A DNA stretch of 64,000 nucleotides from Lyngbya sp. HA4199-MV5 (GTDB lineage Bacteria > Cyanobacteriota > Cyanobacteriia > Leptolyngbyales > Leptolyngbyaceae), in NCBI GenBank assembly GCA_019359375.1, contig JAHHHL010000010.1, positions 62,001 to 126,000 on the forward strand. Direction: 5' to 3'. The notes below the pieces were generated by a model. That model was given only the letters and a program-made list of their open reading frames with translations, was not told where the DNA came from and ran no database searches. Positions 18,576-27,244 of the stretch are shown here, piece after piece. The first letter of the stretch is position 1, and each line of letters starts with the position of its first letter. The translations under genes were made by a program, and so were the position numbers.

Positions 18576-19847
18576 ATGCGGGTGCTATTTGTTTCCACTC
18601 ACTTTCCTCAAGATTTGCGGCTTGACGTGCAGGGCACGTATAAGCGCATGGCAACGTTTCTGGAGGCAATCAAGACGTTTGCCCAGGTTGATGTGCTGTT
18701 TTACGTGCCGCCCGGAACCGATACGTCTCCAGGGGCGATCGCGGCGATTGAAAAAGCCCTCTCCCAGCACTGGCAGCTTCCCATTACCCTCTTTCTGTGC
18801 CCAGAGTTTGATGAACATGCCCATCCCCTACCCAAGTGGCAGCAGCAAGCACCAGGGATGTTTAGTATCTTTCAGCAGCGCGATCTGGTGCGAACCAGCC
18901 AGCCAGAGCAGATTCACGCCTTTGAAGCGTGCCTGAACCGTCAACCAGATGCCGTCTTCATCCATCGGCTGCGATCGATGTGCCCAGCCTTGCTCACTCG
19001 CAAAACGCTGCCGCCCCTGTTCTTTGACCTGGATGATATCGAACATATCGCCTTCTTGCGAGATATTCGACAACCACCCACGCGCCTCATCACCTGGCTT
19101 TACTACCTGCAAATACCCGCGCTGTGGTGGGGTGAGCGGCAAGCAATCAAATTAGCGCAACAAACCTACGTGTGTTCGCAGCAGGATCGAAACTATCTCA
19201 GCAATCAAGGCTTGGCAGGTGTTGTGGTGATTCCCAACGCCGTCCACATTCCACGCCCAGAACCGCTTACGACAGAGCCAACCTTGCTCTTCCTAGGTGC
19301 CTACCATTACTATCCCAATATCAACGCTGCCAATTTTCTCATTGAGCAAGTCTTTCCTTACGTGCGGCAGCAAATGCCAGAGGCACGACTCATCATTGCG
19401 GGTAAACAACCAGAGAACATTCACAGCTATGGCAGTGGTGCGCCGGGAGTGGAATTCACAGGCTTTGTGGATGACTTAGACGCGTTGTATCGTCGATCGC
19501 GCGTCGTATGTTGTCCCATTTTGTCGGGCGGCGGTACACGCGTGAAGCTGGTCGAAGCGGCGGCTTACGGCAAGCCAATGGTTTCTACCCGCATTGGTGC
19601 TGAGGGATTGAATTTTGTGAATGGGCAGGATTTTTTGCAGCGGGATGAGCCGCAAGCCTTTGCAGAAGCCTGTGTGAAGCTGTTGCAAAACGATGATTTG
19701 TGCGATCGACTGGGTGCGGCGGCACGGATGACGGCGATTAAACAATACGATCGCGCCAACATTATGCATCTGATTAAACGCTCCATCCAGCAACAGTTGG
19801 GGTTGACAGAAGCACAAACGCGGCACCGCTCGCAGGTAAAGCGATGA
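18576..19847 (+). CDS. Glycosyltransferase family 4 (sugar transferase, PEP-CTERM/EpsH-like type)
   Basis: A 423-residue GT4-like enzyme: MRVLFVSTHFPQDLRLDVQG, an FFDLDDIEH segment, then the donor half LLFLGAYHYYPNINAANFLIEQVFP, RLIIAGKQPENI, VEFTGFVDDLDALYRRSRVVCCPILSGGGTRVKLVEAAAYGKPMV. The GGGTRxKxxEA phrase is typical of this GT4 subgroup. It is followed after 17 bases by another transferase-like gene. Upstream spacing of about 210 bases holds nothing recognisable. Confidence 0.86.
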   Translation: MRVLFVSTHFPQDLRLDVQGTYKRMATFLEAIKTFAQVDVLFYVPPGTDTSPGAIAAIEKALSQHWQLPITLFLCPEFDEHAHPLPKWQQQAPGMFSIFQQRDLVRTSQPEQIHAFEACLNRQPDAVFIHRLRSMCPALLTRKTLPPLFFDLDDIEHIAFLRDIRQPPTRLITWLYYLQIPALWWGERQAIKLAQQTYVCSQQDRNYLSNQGLAGVVVIPNAVHIPRPEPLTTEPTLLFLGAYHYYPNINAANFLIEQVFPYVRQQMPEARLIIAGKQPENIHSYGSGAPGVEFTGFVDDLDALYRRSRVVCCPILSGGGTRVKLVEAAAYGKPMVSTRIGAEGLNFVNGQDFLQRDEPQAFAEACVKLLQNDDLCDRLGAAARMTAIKQYDRANIMHLIKRSIQQQLGLTEAQTRHRSQVKR

Positions 19848-19864
19848 ATGGGAAGGAGTAACGG

Positions 19865-20944
19865 ATGAATCTTTTACAGCTATGTCCCAGACTGCCACCC
19901 GCGATAGATGGGATGGGTGATTATGCGTTCATGCTAGCGAATGGACTGCGGCAGCATGATATCTATACCCATTTCATGACGTTTAAGCAAGGCAATGAAG
20001 CCGTTGGCGACTTTCCCATCCGTGATTTACCAACAGATAGCCCTCAAGCCTTTGTGGATGACATTCCATCAGAAATCCAGGCGGTTCTTCTACACTATTC
20101 GGACTATCCTTACGACCCTCAATTTGGTGCGCCTTTTTGGTTGGTGAAGGCGTTGGAAGCACTGCAACGCCAGCGTTCAATCCCCTTGCTGATCGTCTTT
20201 CACGAATTTCCATCCTTCTACTTATGGAAAAAAACCTTTTATCGGTTTCCCTGGCAGCAACAGGTCGCCTGGAAACTGGCAACGCTAGCCGATCGCGCGG
20301 TGACAAACAACGCCGTCACTAAAACACTCCTATCAAAGCGCTTACAGCAACTGATCTTGAATCTGCCTGTCTTTTCTAATATTGGTGAATTAAATAATCC
20401 AACACCATTAGCACAGCGGAGAAAGCGTCTGGTCGTCTTTGGCACAGCGGGGCGACGGGCGAGAATTTATCAGCGATCGCAACCCATGCTCATCAATAGC
20501 TGTCAGCTTTTAGGTATTGAAGAAATTTGTGATGTGGGACCCTCGTTAGCTTTAGATCAGTCCGCAATTGGCGGGATTTCTCTTGTCCAGAAAGGTGAAC
20601 AATCAGCCGCCGCCATTAGTCAATTACTTGCCGATTCCCTGGCAGGAATTGTTTATTCCACAGATAACGGACGGTTAGCAAAATCAGGCGTGTTTGCCAC
20701 CTATTGCGCGCATGGATTAGTGCCGATCGTCACGCAGGAACAATCTCCCGTGATGGATGGTCTGCAAGCACACACTCATTTTTTGTTTGGCGGGTTGCAG
20801 GCACAAGCATTGTCGATGGAACGTTTACAGGCGATCGCGCTTGACGCTCATCAATGGTATAACCAACACAACCAGACGAACACGGTTAAAGCATTCGCCT
20901 CTGAATTGACCCAGCTCATAACCTCTAAACTGCTTATTGATTGA
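19865..20944 (+). CDS. Glycosyltransferase-like protein, weak GT-B similarity
   Basis: A 359-residue protein with a GT-B-like N-terminus (MNLLQLCPRLPPAIDGMGDYAFMLANGL, where GxGDYA is common in GT4-like proteins) and a short HEFP motif in LLIVFHEFPSFYLWKK. The donor-site motifs are weak: the C-terminal half contains IVYSTDNGRLAKSGVFATYCAHGLVPIV. A strong ribosome binding site (GGGAAGGAG) precedes ATG 19865. Context supports a transferase role; direct motif evidence is modest. Confidence 0.7.
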   Translation: MNLLQLCPRLPPAIDGMGDYAFMLANGLRQHDIYTHFMTFKQGNEAVGDFPIRDLPTDSPQAFVDDIPSEIQAVLLHYSDYPYDPQFGAPFWLVKALEALQRQRSIPLLIVFHEFPSFYLWKKTFYRFPWQQQVAWKLATLADRAVTNNAVTKTLLSKRLQQLILNLPVFSNIGELNNPTPLAQRRKRLVVFGTAGRRARIYQRSQPMLINSCQLLGIEEICDVGPSLALDQSAIGGISLVQKGEQSAAAISQLLADSLAGIVYSTDNGRLAKSGVFATYCAHGLVPIVTQEQSPVMDGLQAHTHFLFGGLQAQALSMERLQAIALDAHQWYNQHNQTNTVKAFASELTQLITSKLLID

Positions 20945-20992
20945 ACCGCTCAGCCATCCGCTTTTTTCTCGTCCGTCTACCCGCATCGACCT

Positions 20993-21814
20993 ATGCCATT
21001 GAGTCAAACTGAAGCATTCACCCAGGAAACAACAGCGTTGAGACCGCTTGCGATCGTCATCATTGCTCAGAATGAGGAGGAATGTATTGCGAATGCGATT
21101 CGATCGTGCCAGTCGTTTGCGGATGAAATTGTGGTGGTGGATAGCGGCAGTGACGATGCAACGGTGCAAATTGCCCAGGATCTCGGCTGTCAAGTATATC
21201 ACAATCCCTGGTCGGGCTACTCTAATCAACGGAATTTTGGTGCAGACAAGGCGCAACAGGATTGGATCTTCTTCATTGATGCGGATGAAGTAATTGATCA
21301 AAAATTAGCTGCCGCGCTGCTGGAGTGGAAACAGGCAGCGACGATCGCCGCTAACGCCTTTTCTGCCATTCGCATTGGCGATTTTTGGGATACCTGGCTC
21401 GACACACGACCGGAGTATCACACCCGTCTCTACAACAAAACCATTTTTCGGATCAAGGATGTCCTGGTGCATGAAGGACCTGATGTCAAAGATGCGCCCG
21501 TTGTCAAGCTACCAGGAGTCATCTGGCACTACGGCTTTCGTGACATCAGCGACTTGGTGATTCGCTTCAATCGCTATACCGATCTGGATGCCCAACAAGC
21601 CCACCGCAGCGGCACCCGCTTTAGCCTCCTCCGACTACTGCTCAAACCATCCGCCAAGTTCATACAGCAATACGTCTGGTACGGCATGTTTCGTCAGGGC
21701 ATGGCAGGCTTTACGCTCTCCGGCTTATGGAGTTTCTACATTTTTCTAAAAGAGATCAAGCTGTATGAGATTGATTGGAAAGCGAGGCGATCGCGGGAGA
21801 GGAGTGAGGAGTGA
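20993..21814 (+). CDS. Glycosyltransferase family 2 (WaaE/KdtX-like)
   Basis: A 273-residue GT2 of the lipopolysaccharide-core beta-glucosyltransferase type. It shows LAIVIIAQNEEECIANAI, EIVVVDSGSDDATVQIA, YSNQRNFGADKAQQDWIFFIDADEVID (DAD metal site), YHTRLYNKTIFRIKDVLVHEG and a C-terminal amphipathic region. These phrases in this order are characteristic of the WaaE/KdtX group. The last codons run into repeat-like sequence (RRSRERSEE), so the C-terminus may have been extended by the repeat. Confidence 0.88.
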   Translation: MPLSQTEAFTQETTALRPLAIVIIAQNEEECIANAIRSCQSFADEIVVVDSGSDDATVQIAQDLGCQVYHNPWSGYSNQRNFGADKAQQDWIFFIDADEVIDQKLAAALLEWKQAATIAANAFSAIRIGDFWDTWLDTRPEYHTRLYNKTIFRIKDVLVHEGPDVKDAPVVKLPGVIWHYGFRDISDLVIRFNRYTDLDAQQAHRSGTRFSLLRLLLKPSAKFIQQYVWYGMFRQGMAGFTLSGLWSFYIFLKEIKLYEIDWKARRSRERSEE

Positions 21815-21824
21815 GGAGTCAGAA

Positions 21825-21951
21825 GTCAGCCATTCCTCAATGCACGCTCATCCACTGGTGAATGTTTCACTGCTCACCGATAACCGTTAAAACCCTTTAC
21901 CCCTTACCCTTTACCCCTTCTACCTCCTGCCTCCTGCCTCCTGCCTTCTGC
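21825..21951 (+). repeat. Intergenic repeat: 56-bp dispersed unit plus CTYCTGC heptamers
   Basis: Bases 21825-21880 match 25835-25890 at 50 of 56 positions, in the same orientation. A YTTTACCCC-type tract and four heptamers (CTCCTGC three times, CTTCTGC once, 21924-21951) follow. The whole lies directly before the O-antigen polymerase gene, and its sister lies before another polysaccharide gene. Confidence 0.8.
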
Positions 21952-21972
21952 CTTCATCCCCCATCCCTTCCC

Positions 21973-23391
21973 ATGCACCCCGACTCCACCGCTCCCCTAA
22001 CCCGTCCCCAGTTTGGTTTACAGCCAACGCTGGCGTGGACAGCAATGCTGGGGCTGGTTGGGTTTTCAACGCTGTGCATTCTGGCGGGTGCAGGTGGGTT
22101 ATTACGACTGGCGTATCCAGCGGGAGCGTTGCTGGTGGGCTTGCTACTCTTTCAGCGCTATCCCATTCTGTACATTGGCTTTACCTGGTGGGTCGCCTTT
22201 TTAACGCCCTTTGTGCGGCGCTTGATTGATGTTCAGAGCGGATGGGTTGATCCCAGCCCTGTGCTGCTGGCACCGTTTCTGGTGATGATGCTGACCGGGC
22301 TAACGTTTATTCGTCATCTGCCCCGCTATCTTCGCCAGGATGGTTTGCCCTTTATTTTGTCGGCAGCCGGGGTGCTTTACGGCTTATTGGTCGGACTGAT
22401 CAAGTATCCACCCACCGCCGTTGTGGTGCCGTTATTGAACTGGTTGGCACCGATTTTGTTTGGCTTTCACTTATTTGTGCATTGGCGGCACTACCCTGCC
22501 TATCGTCAGAATTTAGGGCGCGTGTTTTTGTGGGGCGTGCTGATAACGGGGGCATACGGGGTCATGCAATATCTGGTTGCGCCAGAGTGGGATCGCTTTT
22601 GGTTGATCAATTCCAAATCGATCGCCTTCGGTACACCGGAACCACTGGGAATGCGGGTGTTTAGCACCATGAATTCACCAGGTCCGTTTGCAACGGTGAT
22701 GATGGCAGGGTTACTGTTGCTGTTTAGCAGTCAGAGTACGTGGCGGTTTGCAGCAGTGGGAGTGGGCTATCTCTCGTTTCTGCTGTCGCTGGTGCGATCG
22801 TCCTGGCTGGGTTGGGCAGTCGGTGTGGCAATGTATATTCCCTCATTGAAGCCCAAATTACAGATGCGGTTGATTGTGACGATTCTTGTCATGGCAGTTT
22901 GTGTGATTCCGCTGGTGAATATGCCGCCGTTTGCAGGGGCGATCGCGGCACGGTTACAAACATTCTCGAACACCCAGGATGACGTGAGCTACAACCAACG
23001 GCTGGAAGGCTACGGGCAGATTATGGGCGAAGCGCTGGCAGAAATTCCGGGCAATGGGTTGGGCTTTGTGCTCACTAACGACAGCCTGGGCAGCAACGAT
23101 AGCGGCGTTCTAGCCATGCTCTTTAACCTGGGCTGGTTTGGCACCATTCCCTACCTGGGCGGCATGATCCTACTGTTTTTTAGCCTCTTTCGTGGCACAG
23201 AAGGACAGTCAGATCCGTTTGTGAGTGCGTCTCGCGCCATCAGTCTGGGGGTCTTCGCGCAAATTGGGCTGGGCAGCTCCACGCTGGCACTATCAGGCGT
23301 TGTGATGTGGAGTTTCGCGGGCATCGCACTGGCAGCACAGCGTTTTTATCGCTATCAACATTTGCTGTTGCCTGATGTGAACAGTGAGTGA
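21973..23391 (+). CDS. O-antigen polymerase/ligase-type membrane protein (Wzy/WaaL superfamily)
   Basis: An integral membrane protein of about 472 residues with some ten hydrophobic segments, e.g. TAMLGLVGFSTLCILAGAGG, LYIGFTWWVAFLTPF, FATVMMAGLLLLFSS and MRLIVTILVMAVCVIPLV. A large loop with RLEGYGQIMGEALAEIPGNGLGFV precedes the last helices. This G-x-x-x-x-x-P-G-x-G-x-G pattern is typical of PF04932 proteins, which polymerise or ligate lipid-linked repeats on the periplasmic side. ATG 21973 was chosen because upstream codons (open to 21862) only translate the STRR tract. It is the likely Wzy of this locus. Confidence 0.83.
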   Translation: MHPDSTAPLTRPQFGLQPTLAWTAMLGLVGFSTLCILAGAGGLLRLAYPAGALLVGLLLFQRYPILYIGFTWWVAFLTPFVRRLIDVQSGWVDPSPVLLAPFLVMMLTGLTFIRHLPRYLRQDGLPFILSAAGVLYGLLVGLIKYPPTAVVVPLLNWLAPILFGFHLFVHWRHYPAYRQNLGRVFLWGVLITGAYGVMQYLVAPEWDRFWLINSKSIAFGTPEPLGMRVFSTMNSPGPFATVMMAGLLLLFSSQSTWRFAAVGVGYLSFLLSLVRSSWLGWAVGVAMYIPSLKPKLQMRLIVTILVMAVCVIPLVNMPPFAGAIAARLQTFSNTQDDVSYNQRLEGYGQIMGEALAEIPGNGLGFVLTNDSLGSNDSGVLAMLFNLGWFGTIPYLGGMILLFFSLFRGTEGQSDPFVSASRAISLGVFAQIGLGSSTLALSGVVMWSFAGIALAAQRFYRYQHLLLPDVNSE

Positions 23392-23430
23392 TGATGGGCT
23401 GCTGGGTGACCGCGTGAGGAGGATTGACTC

Positions 23431-25794
23431 GTGAAACCGTTTACTAATCATGGAGTATCGGCTGCGATACAGGGTGCCACGAGCGCCCTACCATTAAAGC
23501 CAGTACAGCATCCTGCAAAACCACACCTGGATGGGATTCAGGTGTGTCGAGGCATCGCTGCCCTACTGGTGGTGTTGTTTCATACCACTCAATTGAGCCA
23601 GGAAAAGCTCGGTCAGCCGTTTTTAGGCAATCTGTTTGCCTTTGGTGGCGCAGGCGTTGATTTTTTCTTTGTGCTCAGTGGCTTCATTATTTTCTTTGTG
23701 CACCAGGCAGACGTGGGACAGCGCGATCGCCTCAAGCCCTTTATCATCAAGCGCTTGATTCGGATTTATCCACTCTATTGGCTAGTCACGTTAGCCATCC
23801 TGCCGATCTATTTTTTGATGCCGCAAACGGGCTACGGCTATGAGCGCGATTTAACCGTGATTGTGAAGTCGTTATTACTCATTCCGCAGGAGCATTTTCC
23901 AGTCTTAATTGTGGGCTGGTCATTGAGCCATGAAATGCTCTTTTATGGCATCTTTGGGTGCATTATTTTTTTATCGCTAAAGCTGTCTAGAGTTCTGCTT
24001 GCAGGGTGGCTTTTGGGTACATTAGCCCTCTTTATCGGCAATTTTACAGGCGTATGGACGCGAGAGAATCATTCCATTCAGTTCCTTTTTAACGCTCATA
24101 ATTTAGAGTTTGCCTTGGGTTGTTTAGCCGCCTTTTTAGTCTTGAACAAACGCTTTGACGCAGAAAAGTTCTTTTTTCTTCTTTTCGGAACGACTCTTTT
24201 TCTATTCTTTGGCGTTGCTCAAGCCCAGCGATCGCTCCTCCCAAACCCCATTCTGGCTTACGGCATCCCTTCCATGCTGATTGTGCTGGGAGCCGCATCA
24301 TTTGATTTGCAGCGATCGCACCATCAGTCGAACACACCACTATTGAAGCTGTTTACGTCTTTGGGGGATGCCTCTTACTCTATTTATTTGACACACTACC
24401 TTTGTTTGTCTCTTCTATTGAAATTAGTCCTGGCAACCCATCTGATTCAAATGATTGGTTATGCCGTCACGATCGGTTTGTTGCTGCCCATCACAATCGG
24501 TATCGGTTATCTCACATACAAATGGCTGGAACATCCCATAACAAACGGGTTACGACAGAGGCTTTTTAGCAAGACGATCGTGAATTCAACGGTGAAAGCA
24601 AACGCCATGACGAACCAGCCACTCCACTCAGACGCTTCAACCAGGGAACTAAACATTCTTTTTCTTGACCAGAGTGGCAAACTGGCAGGCGCAGAACTCT
24701 GCTTATTGGATATCGTGCAGCCATATCGCGATCGCAGCCTCGTTTGTTTATTCACAGACGGACCCTTTCGAGCCGCGTTAGAACAGCAGGGCATGAGGGT
24801 GCAGATACTTGCTACCCGGACAATGGAGGTACGCAAAGATAGTGGACTGGTGCAGGGGTTTCAAAGCCTCAGTCAACTGCTGCCGCTTGCCGTAAAAGTT
24901 GCCCAGCTTAGCCGCGACTATGATGTGATCTACGCCAACACCCAGAAAGCCCTTGTCGTCGGTGCGCTGGCAAGCCTGCTCAGTCGTCGCCCCCTGGTTT
25001 ATCATCTGCACGATATTTTGTCGATCGACCACTTCAGCCGCACCAATCGCCGTCTCGCGGTAACACTAGCGAACCGCTGCGCCAGTCGCGTCATTGCCAC
25101 TTCTAACGCCAGTCGGGAGGCATTCATTCAGGCAGGTGGAAGAGCCAACATCGCCACCGTCGTCTATAACGGGTTTGAGCCAGCCGCGTACCTGAAACCA
25201 GGTGCGGACGTGTCTCACCTTAAGCAGCAGCTTGGGCTACACGGTCAGTTTGTCGTAGGTCATTTCAGCCGCTTATCGCCCTGGAAAGGGCAGCACATTT
25301 TGCTAGAAGCCCTCGTTGATTGCCCTGAGAATGTTTCAGCCATTTTTGTTGGCGATGCCCTCTTTGGTGAACAGAACTATGTGCAAACGCTGAAAACGCA
25401 GGTGGAAACCCTGGGACTGCAAAACCGGGTGCAGTTCTTAGGCTTCCGCTCCGATGTGGTGCCACTCATGCACGCCTGCGATCTCATTGCCCATACCTCC
25501 ACCGCACCAGAACCCTTTGGGCGCGTGATTGTCGAAGCGATGCTCTGCGGCAAACCCGTTATTGCCTCTGCCGCTGGTGGCGCTGTAGAACTGGTAGAAC
25601 CAGGAGTCATCGGCTGGCTCGTTCCTCCCAGCGATGTCAAGGCATTAGCAACGACGATCGCCCATTGTCGCAACCACCCAGAGCAAATAGCCGCGATCGC
25701 CCAAATTGCCCAAACCACAGCCAGCAAACGCTTTGATATTAACCAGATTCGCCAGCAGATTGACCAGGTGTTGAGGGAAGTTGTTGGTTGTTAG
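23431..25794 (+). CDS. Fusion of acyltransferase-3 membrane domain and GT4 glycosyltransferase
   Basis: A 787-residue two-part protein. Residues ~34-385 are an OafA-type acyltransferase-3 domain with about ten TM helices. They include the catalytic-type Arg/His pair in VCRGIAALLVVLFHTT (His51), GVDFFFVLSGF and RIYPLYW. Such domains O-acetylate or succinylate sugars. Residues ~408-787 are a complete GT4 domain: LNILFLDQSGKLAGAELCLL, VVYNGFEP, VVGHFSRLSPWKGQHILLEAL and HTSTAPEPFGRVIVEAMLCGKPVIAS. The GTG start at 23431 is supported by GAGGAGG. An internal ATG at 24607 (residue 393) lies in the linker and could restart translation of the GT half. No frameshift or stop separates the halves. Confidence 0.87.
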   Translation: MKPFTNHGVSAAIQGATSALPLKPVQHPAKPHLDGIQVCRGIAALLVVLFHTTQLSQEKLGQPFLGNLFAFGGAGVDFFFVLSGFIIFFVHQADVGQRDRLKPFIIKRLIRIYPLYWLVTLAILPIYFLMPQTGYGYERDLTVIVKSLLLIPQEHFPVLIVGWSLSHEMLFYGIFGCIIFLSLKLSRVLLAGWLLGTLALFIGNFTGVWTRENHSIQFLFNAHNLEFALGCLAAFLVLNKRFDAEKFFFLLFGTTLFLFFGVAQAQRSLLPNPILAYGIPSMLIVLGAASFDLQRSHHQSNTPLLKLFTSLGDASYSIYLTHYLCLSLLLKLVLATHLIQMIGYAVTIGLLLPITIGIGYLTYKWLEHPITNGLRQRLFSKTIVNSTVKANAMTNQPLHSDASTRELNILFLDQSGKLAGAELCLLDIVQPYRDRSLVCLFTDGPFRAALEQQGMRVQILATRTMEVRKDSGLVQGFQSLSQLLPLAVKVAQLSRDYDVIYANTQKALVVGALASLLSRRPLVYHLHDILSIDHFSRTNRRLAVTLANRCASRVIATSNASREAFIQAGGRANIATVVYNGFEPAAYLKPGADVSHLKQQLGLHGQFVVGHFSRLSPWKGQHILLEALVDCPENVSAIFVGDALFGEQNYVQTLKTQVETLGLQNRVQFLGFRSDVVPLMHACDLIAHTSTAPEPFGRVIVEAMLCGKPVIASAAGGAVELVEPGVIGWLVPPSDVKALATTIAHCRNHPEQIAAIAQIAQTTASKRFDINQIRQQIDQVLREVVGC

Positions 25795-25834
25795 TTTTTA
25801 GTTGTTAGAAGTAGTCAGAAGCCAGAAGTCAGGA

Positions 25835-25954
25835 GTCAGCCTTTCCCCAATGCACCCTCATTCACTGGTGACTGTTTCACTGCTCACTGACAGCTGCTCA
25901 CTGGCGACTGTTCAAACCCTTCACCCTTTACCCTATACCCTTCACCCTTCATCC
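25835..25954 (+). repeat. Second copy of 56-bp intergenic unit plus YWYACCC heptamers
   Basis: Bases 25835-25890 are the partner of 21825-21880. Five heptamers (TTCACCC, TTTACCC, TATACCC, TTCACCC, TTCATCC) run from 25920 to 25954, ending eight bases before the next start codon. GTCAGAAG-type repeats lie just upstream. Confidence 0.8.
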
Positions 25955-25961
25955 CTCCCCC

Positions 25962-27104
25962 ATGCCCCACTCGTCCCCCACTATCAGCGTCTTCCTCCCT
26001 GCCCTCGAAGGCGGTGGTGCCGAACGTGCCATGCTGCATTTGGCAGAAGGTCTTGCCGATCGCGGCTTCAAGATTGACCTGGTACTGGCAGAGACGAAAG
26101 GAGCCTATGTGGAAATGGTGCCGTCTGCTATTCGGATTGTGGATTTGAAGGCACGATCGCCGCTTTTAGTCTCTAAAACCTTTGCTTTACGCCGCTATTT
26201 GCAGCAGGAGCAACCAACAGTCCTTTTGTCAGCGCTGGATATTCTGAGTTCTGCAACGTGGGCACAGCGACTCGCCGGAGTACCGACCCGCGTTGTGATG
26301 TGCGTGCAAACAAACCTGTCGCAGCAGTTTCGGGATCATCAGCCCAACACGATCGGACGGCTCAGACCCAAGCTGGTGCGCCTGTTTTACCCCTGGGCAG
26401 ATGCGATCGTCGCGGCTTCTAGAGGTGTCGCAGAGGATGTCGCGCAAATTACCGGGATACCCGCCGACACGATTCGCGTGATTTACAACCCAGTCGTCAC
26501 GCCAGCCGTCCTCGCCAAAATGCAACAGCCCGTTGACCATCCCTGGTTTGCACCAGACGAACCGCCGGTCATTTTGGGCGTGGGGCGACTGGTCAGCCAG
26601 AAGGATTTCCCGACGCTTGTGGATGCCTTTGCGATCGTCCGCCAGCAGCGATCGGCGCGACTGATGATTTTGGGTGAAGGGGAAGATCGAGAAACGCTAG
26701 AAGCCCAAATCCGCGCACTGGGCTTGCAAGACGATGTAGCGCTCCCTGGCTTTGCCGAAAATCCCTACGCGTACATGGCTCAAGCCAACATCTTCGCCCT
26801 GTCCTCCATCTTTGAAGGCTTTGGTAACGTGGTTGCCGAAGCAATGGCAGCAGGCACCACGATCGTCTCCACCGATTGCCCCAGTGGTCCTGCCGAGATT
26901 TTAGACGGTGGCAAATACGGCACCCTGGTTCCTATGAGAAATGCCACTGCCCTTGCAGCAGGCATCTTAACCGCGCTGGAACAGCCGATCGCCCCTAACA
27001 TCCTTCGTCAACGCGCCCAGGAATTTTCCGTCGATCGTGTTGTTGATCAGTACATCGACGTACTCGCAAAACTCACGCCATCTCAAACAGTTCAGGCTAG
27101 GTAG
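25962..27104 (+). CDS. Glycosyltransferase family 4
   Basis: A 380-residue GT4 of the PglA/WbpX-like type: ISVFLPALEGGGAERAMLHLAEGLADRG at the N-terminus, then VIYNPVVTP, ILGVGRLVSQKDFPTLVDAF, LMILGEGEDRETLE, VALPGFAENPYAYMAQANIFALSSIFEGFGNVVAEAMAAGTTIVSTDCPSGPAEIL. All donor-binding motifs, including E-x7-E, are intact. It lies between two repeat tracts and is oriented with the rest of the locus. Confidence 0.89.
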   Translation: MPHSSPTISVFLPALEGGGAERAMLHLAEGLADRGFKIDLVLAETKGAYVEMVPSAIRIVDLKARSPLLVSKTFALRRYLQQEQPTVLLSALDILSSATWAQRLAGVPTRVVMCVQTNLSQQFRDHQPNTIGRLRPKLVRLFYPWADAIVAASRGVAEDVAQITGIPADTIRVIYNPVVTPAVLAKMQQPVDHPWFAPDEPPVILGVGRLVSQKDFPTLVDAFAIVRQQRSARLMILGEGEDRETLEAQIRALGLQDDVALPGFAENPYAYMAQANIFALSSIFEGFGNVVAEAMAAGTTIVSTDCPSGPAEILDGGKYGTLVPMRNATALAAGILTALEQPIAPNILRQRAQEFSVDRVVDQYIDVLAKLTPSQTVQAR

Positions 27105-27244
27105 GGAGAAGGGAGAAGGCAGAGGGCAGGAGGCAGAGGGCAGAAGGCAGGAAGAAGCACAAGAGGCTGGGGAAGCAGAGGAGGCTCAACTCAAAATTCA
27201 AAACGTCTCTACACCTACACCCCACACCCTACACCCCGCACCCT
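27104..27244 (+). repeat. STRR tracts: seven GGVAGRR heptamers and four RCACCCY heptamers
   Basis: The gap between two GT4 genes consists largely of seven tandem heptamers at 27104-27152 (GGGAGAA twice, then GGCAGAG/GGCAGGA/GGCAGAA variants) and four at 27217-27244 (ACACCCC, ACACCCT, ACACCCC, GCACCCT). The second array ends immediately before the next ATG, leaving no normal Shine-Dalgarno. Confidence 0.85.

Noticed and set aside
21862-21972. N-terminal extension of the O-antigen polymerase
   Set aside because: It translates only STRR sequence; the membrane protein begins normally at 21973.
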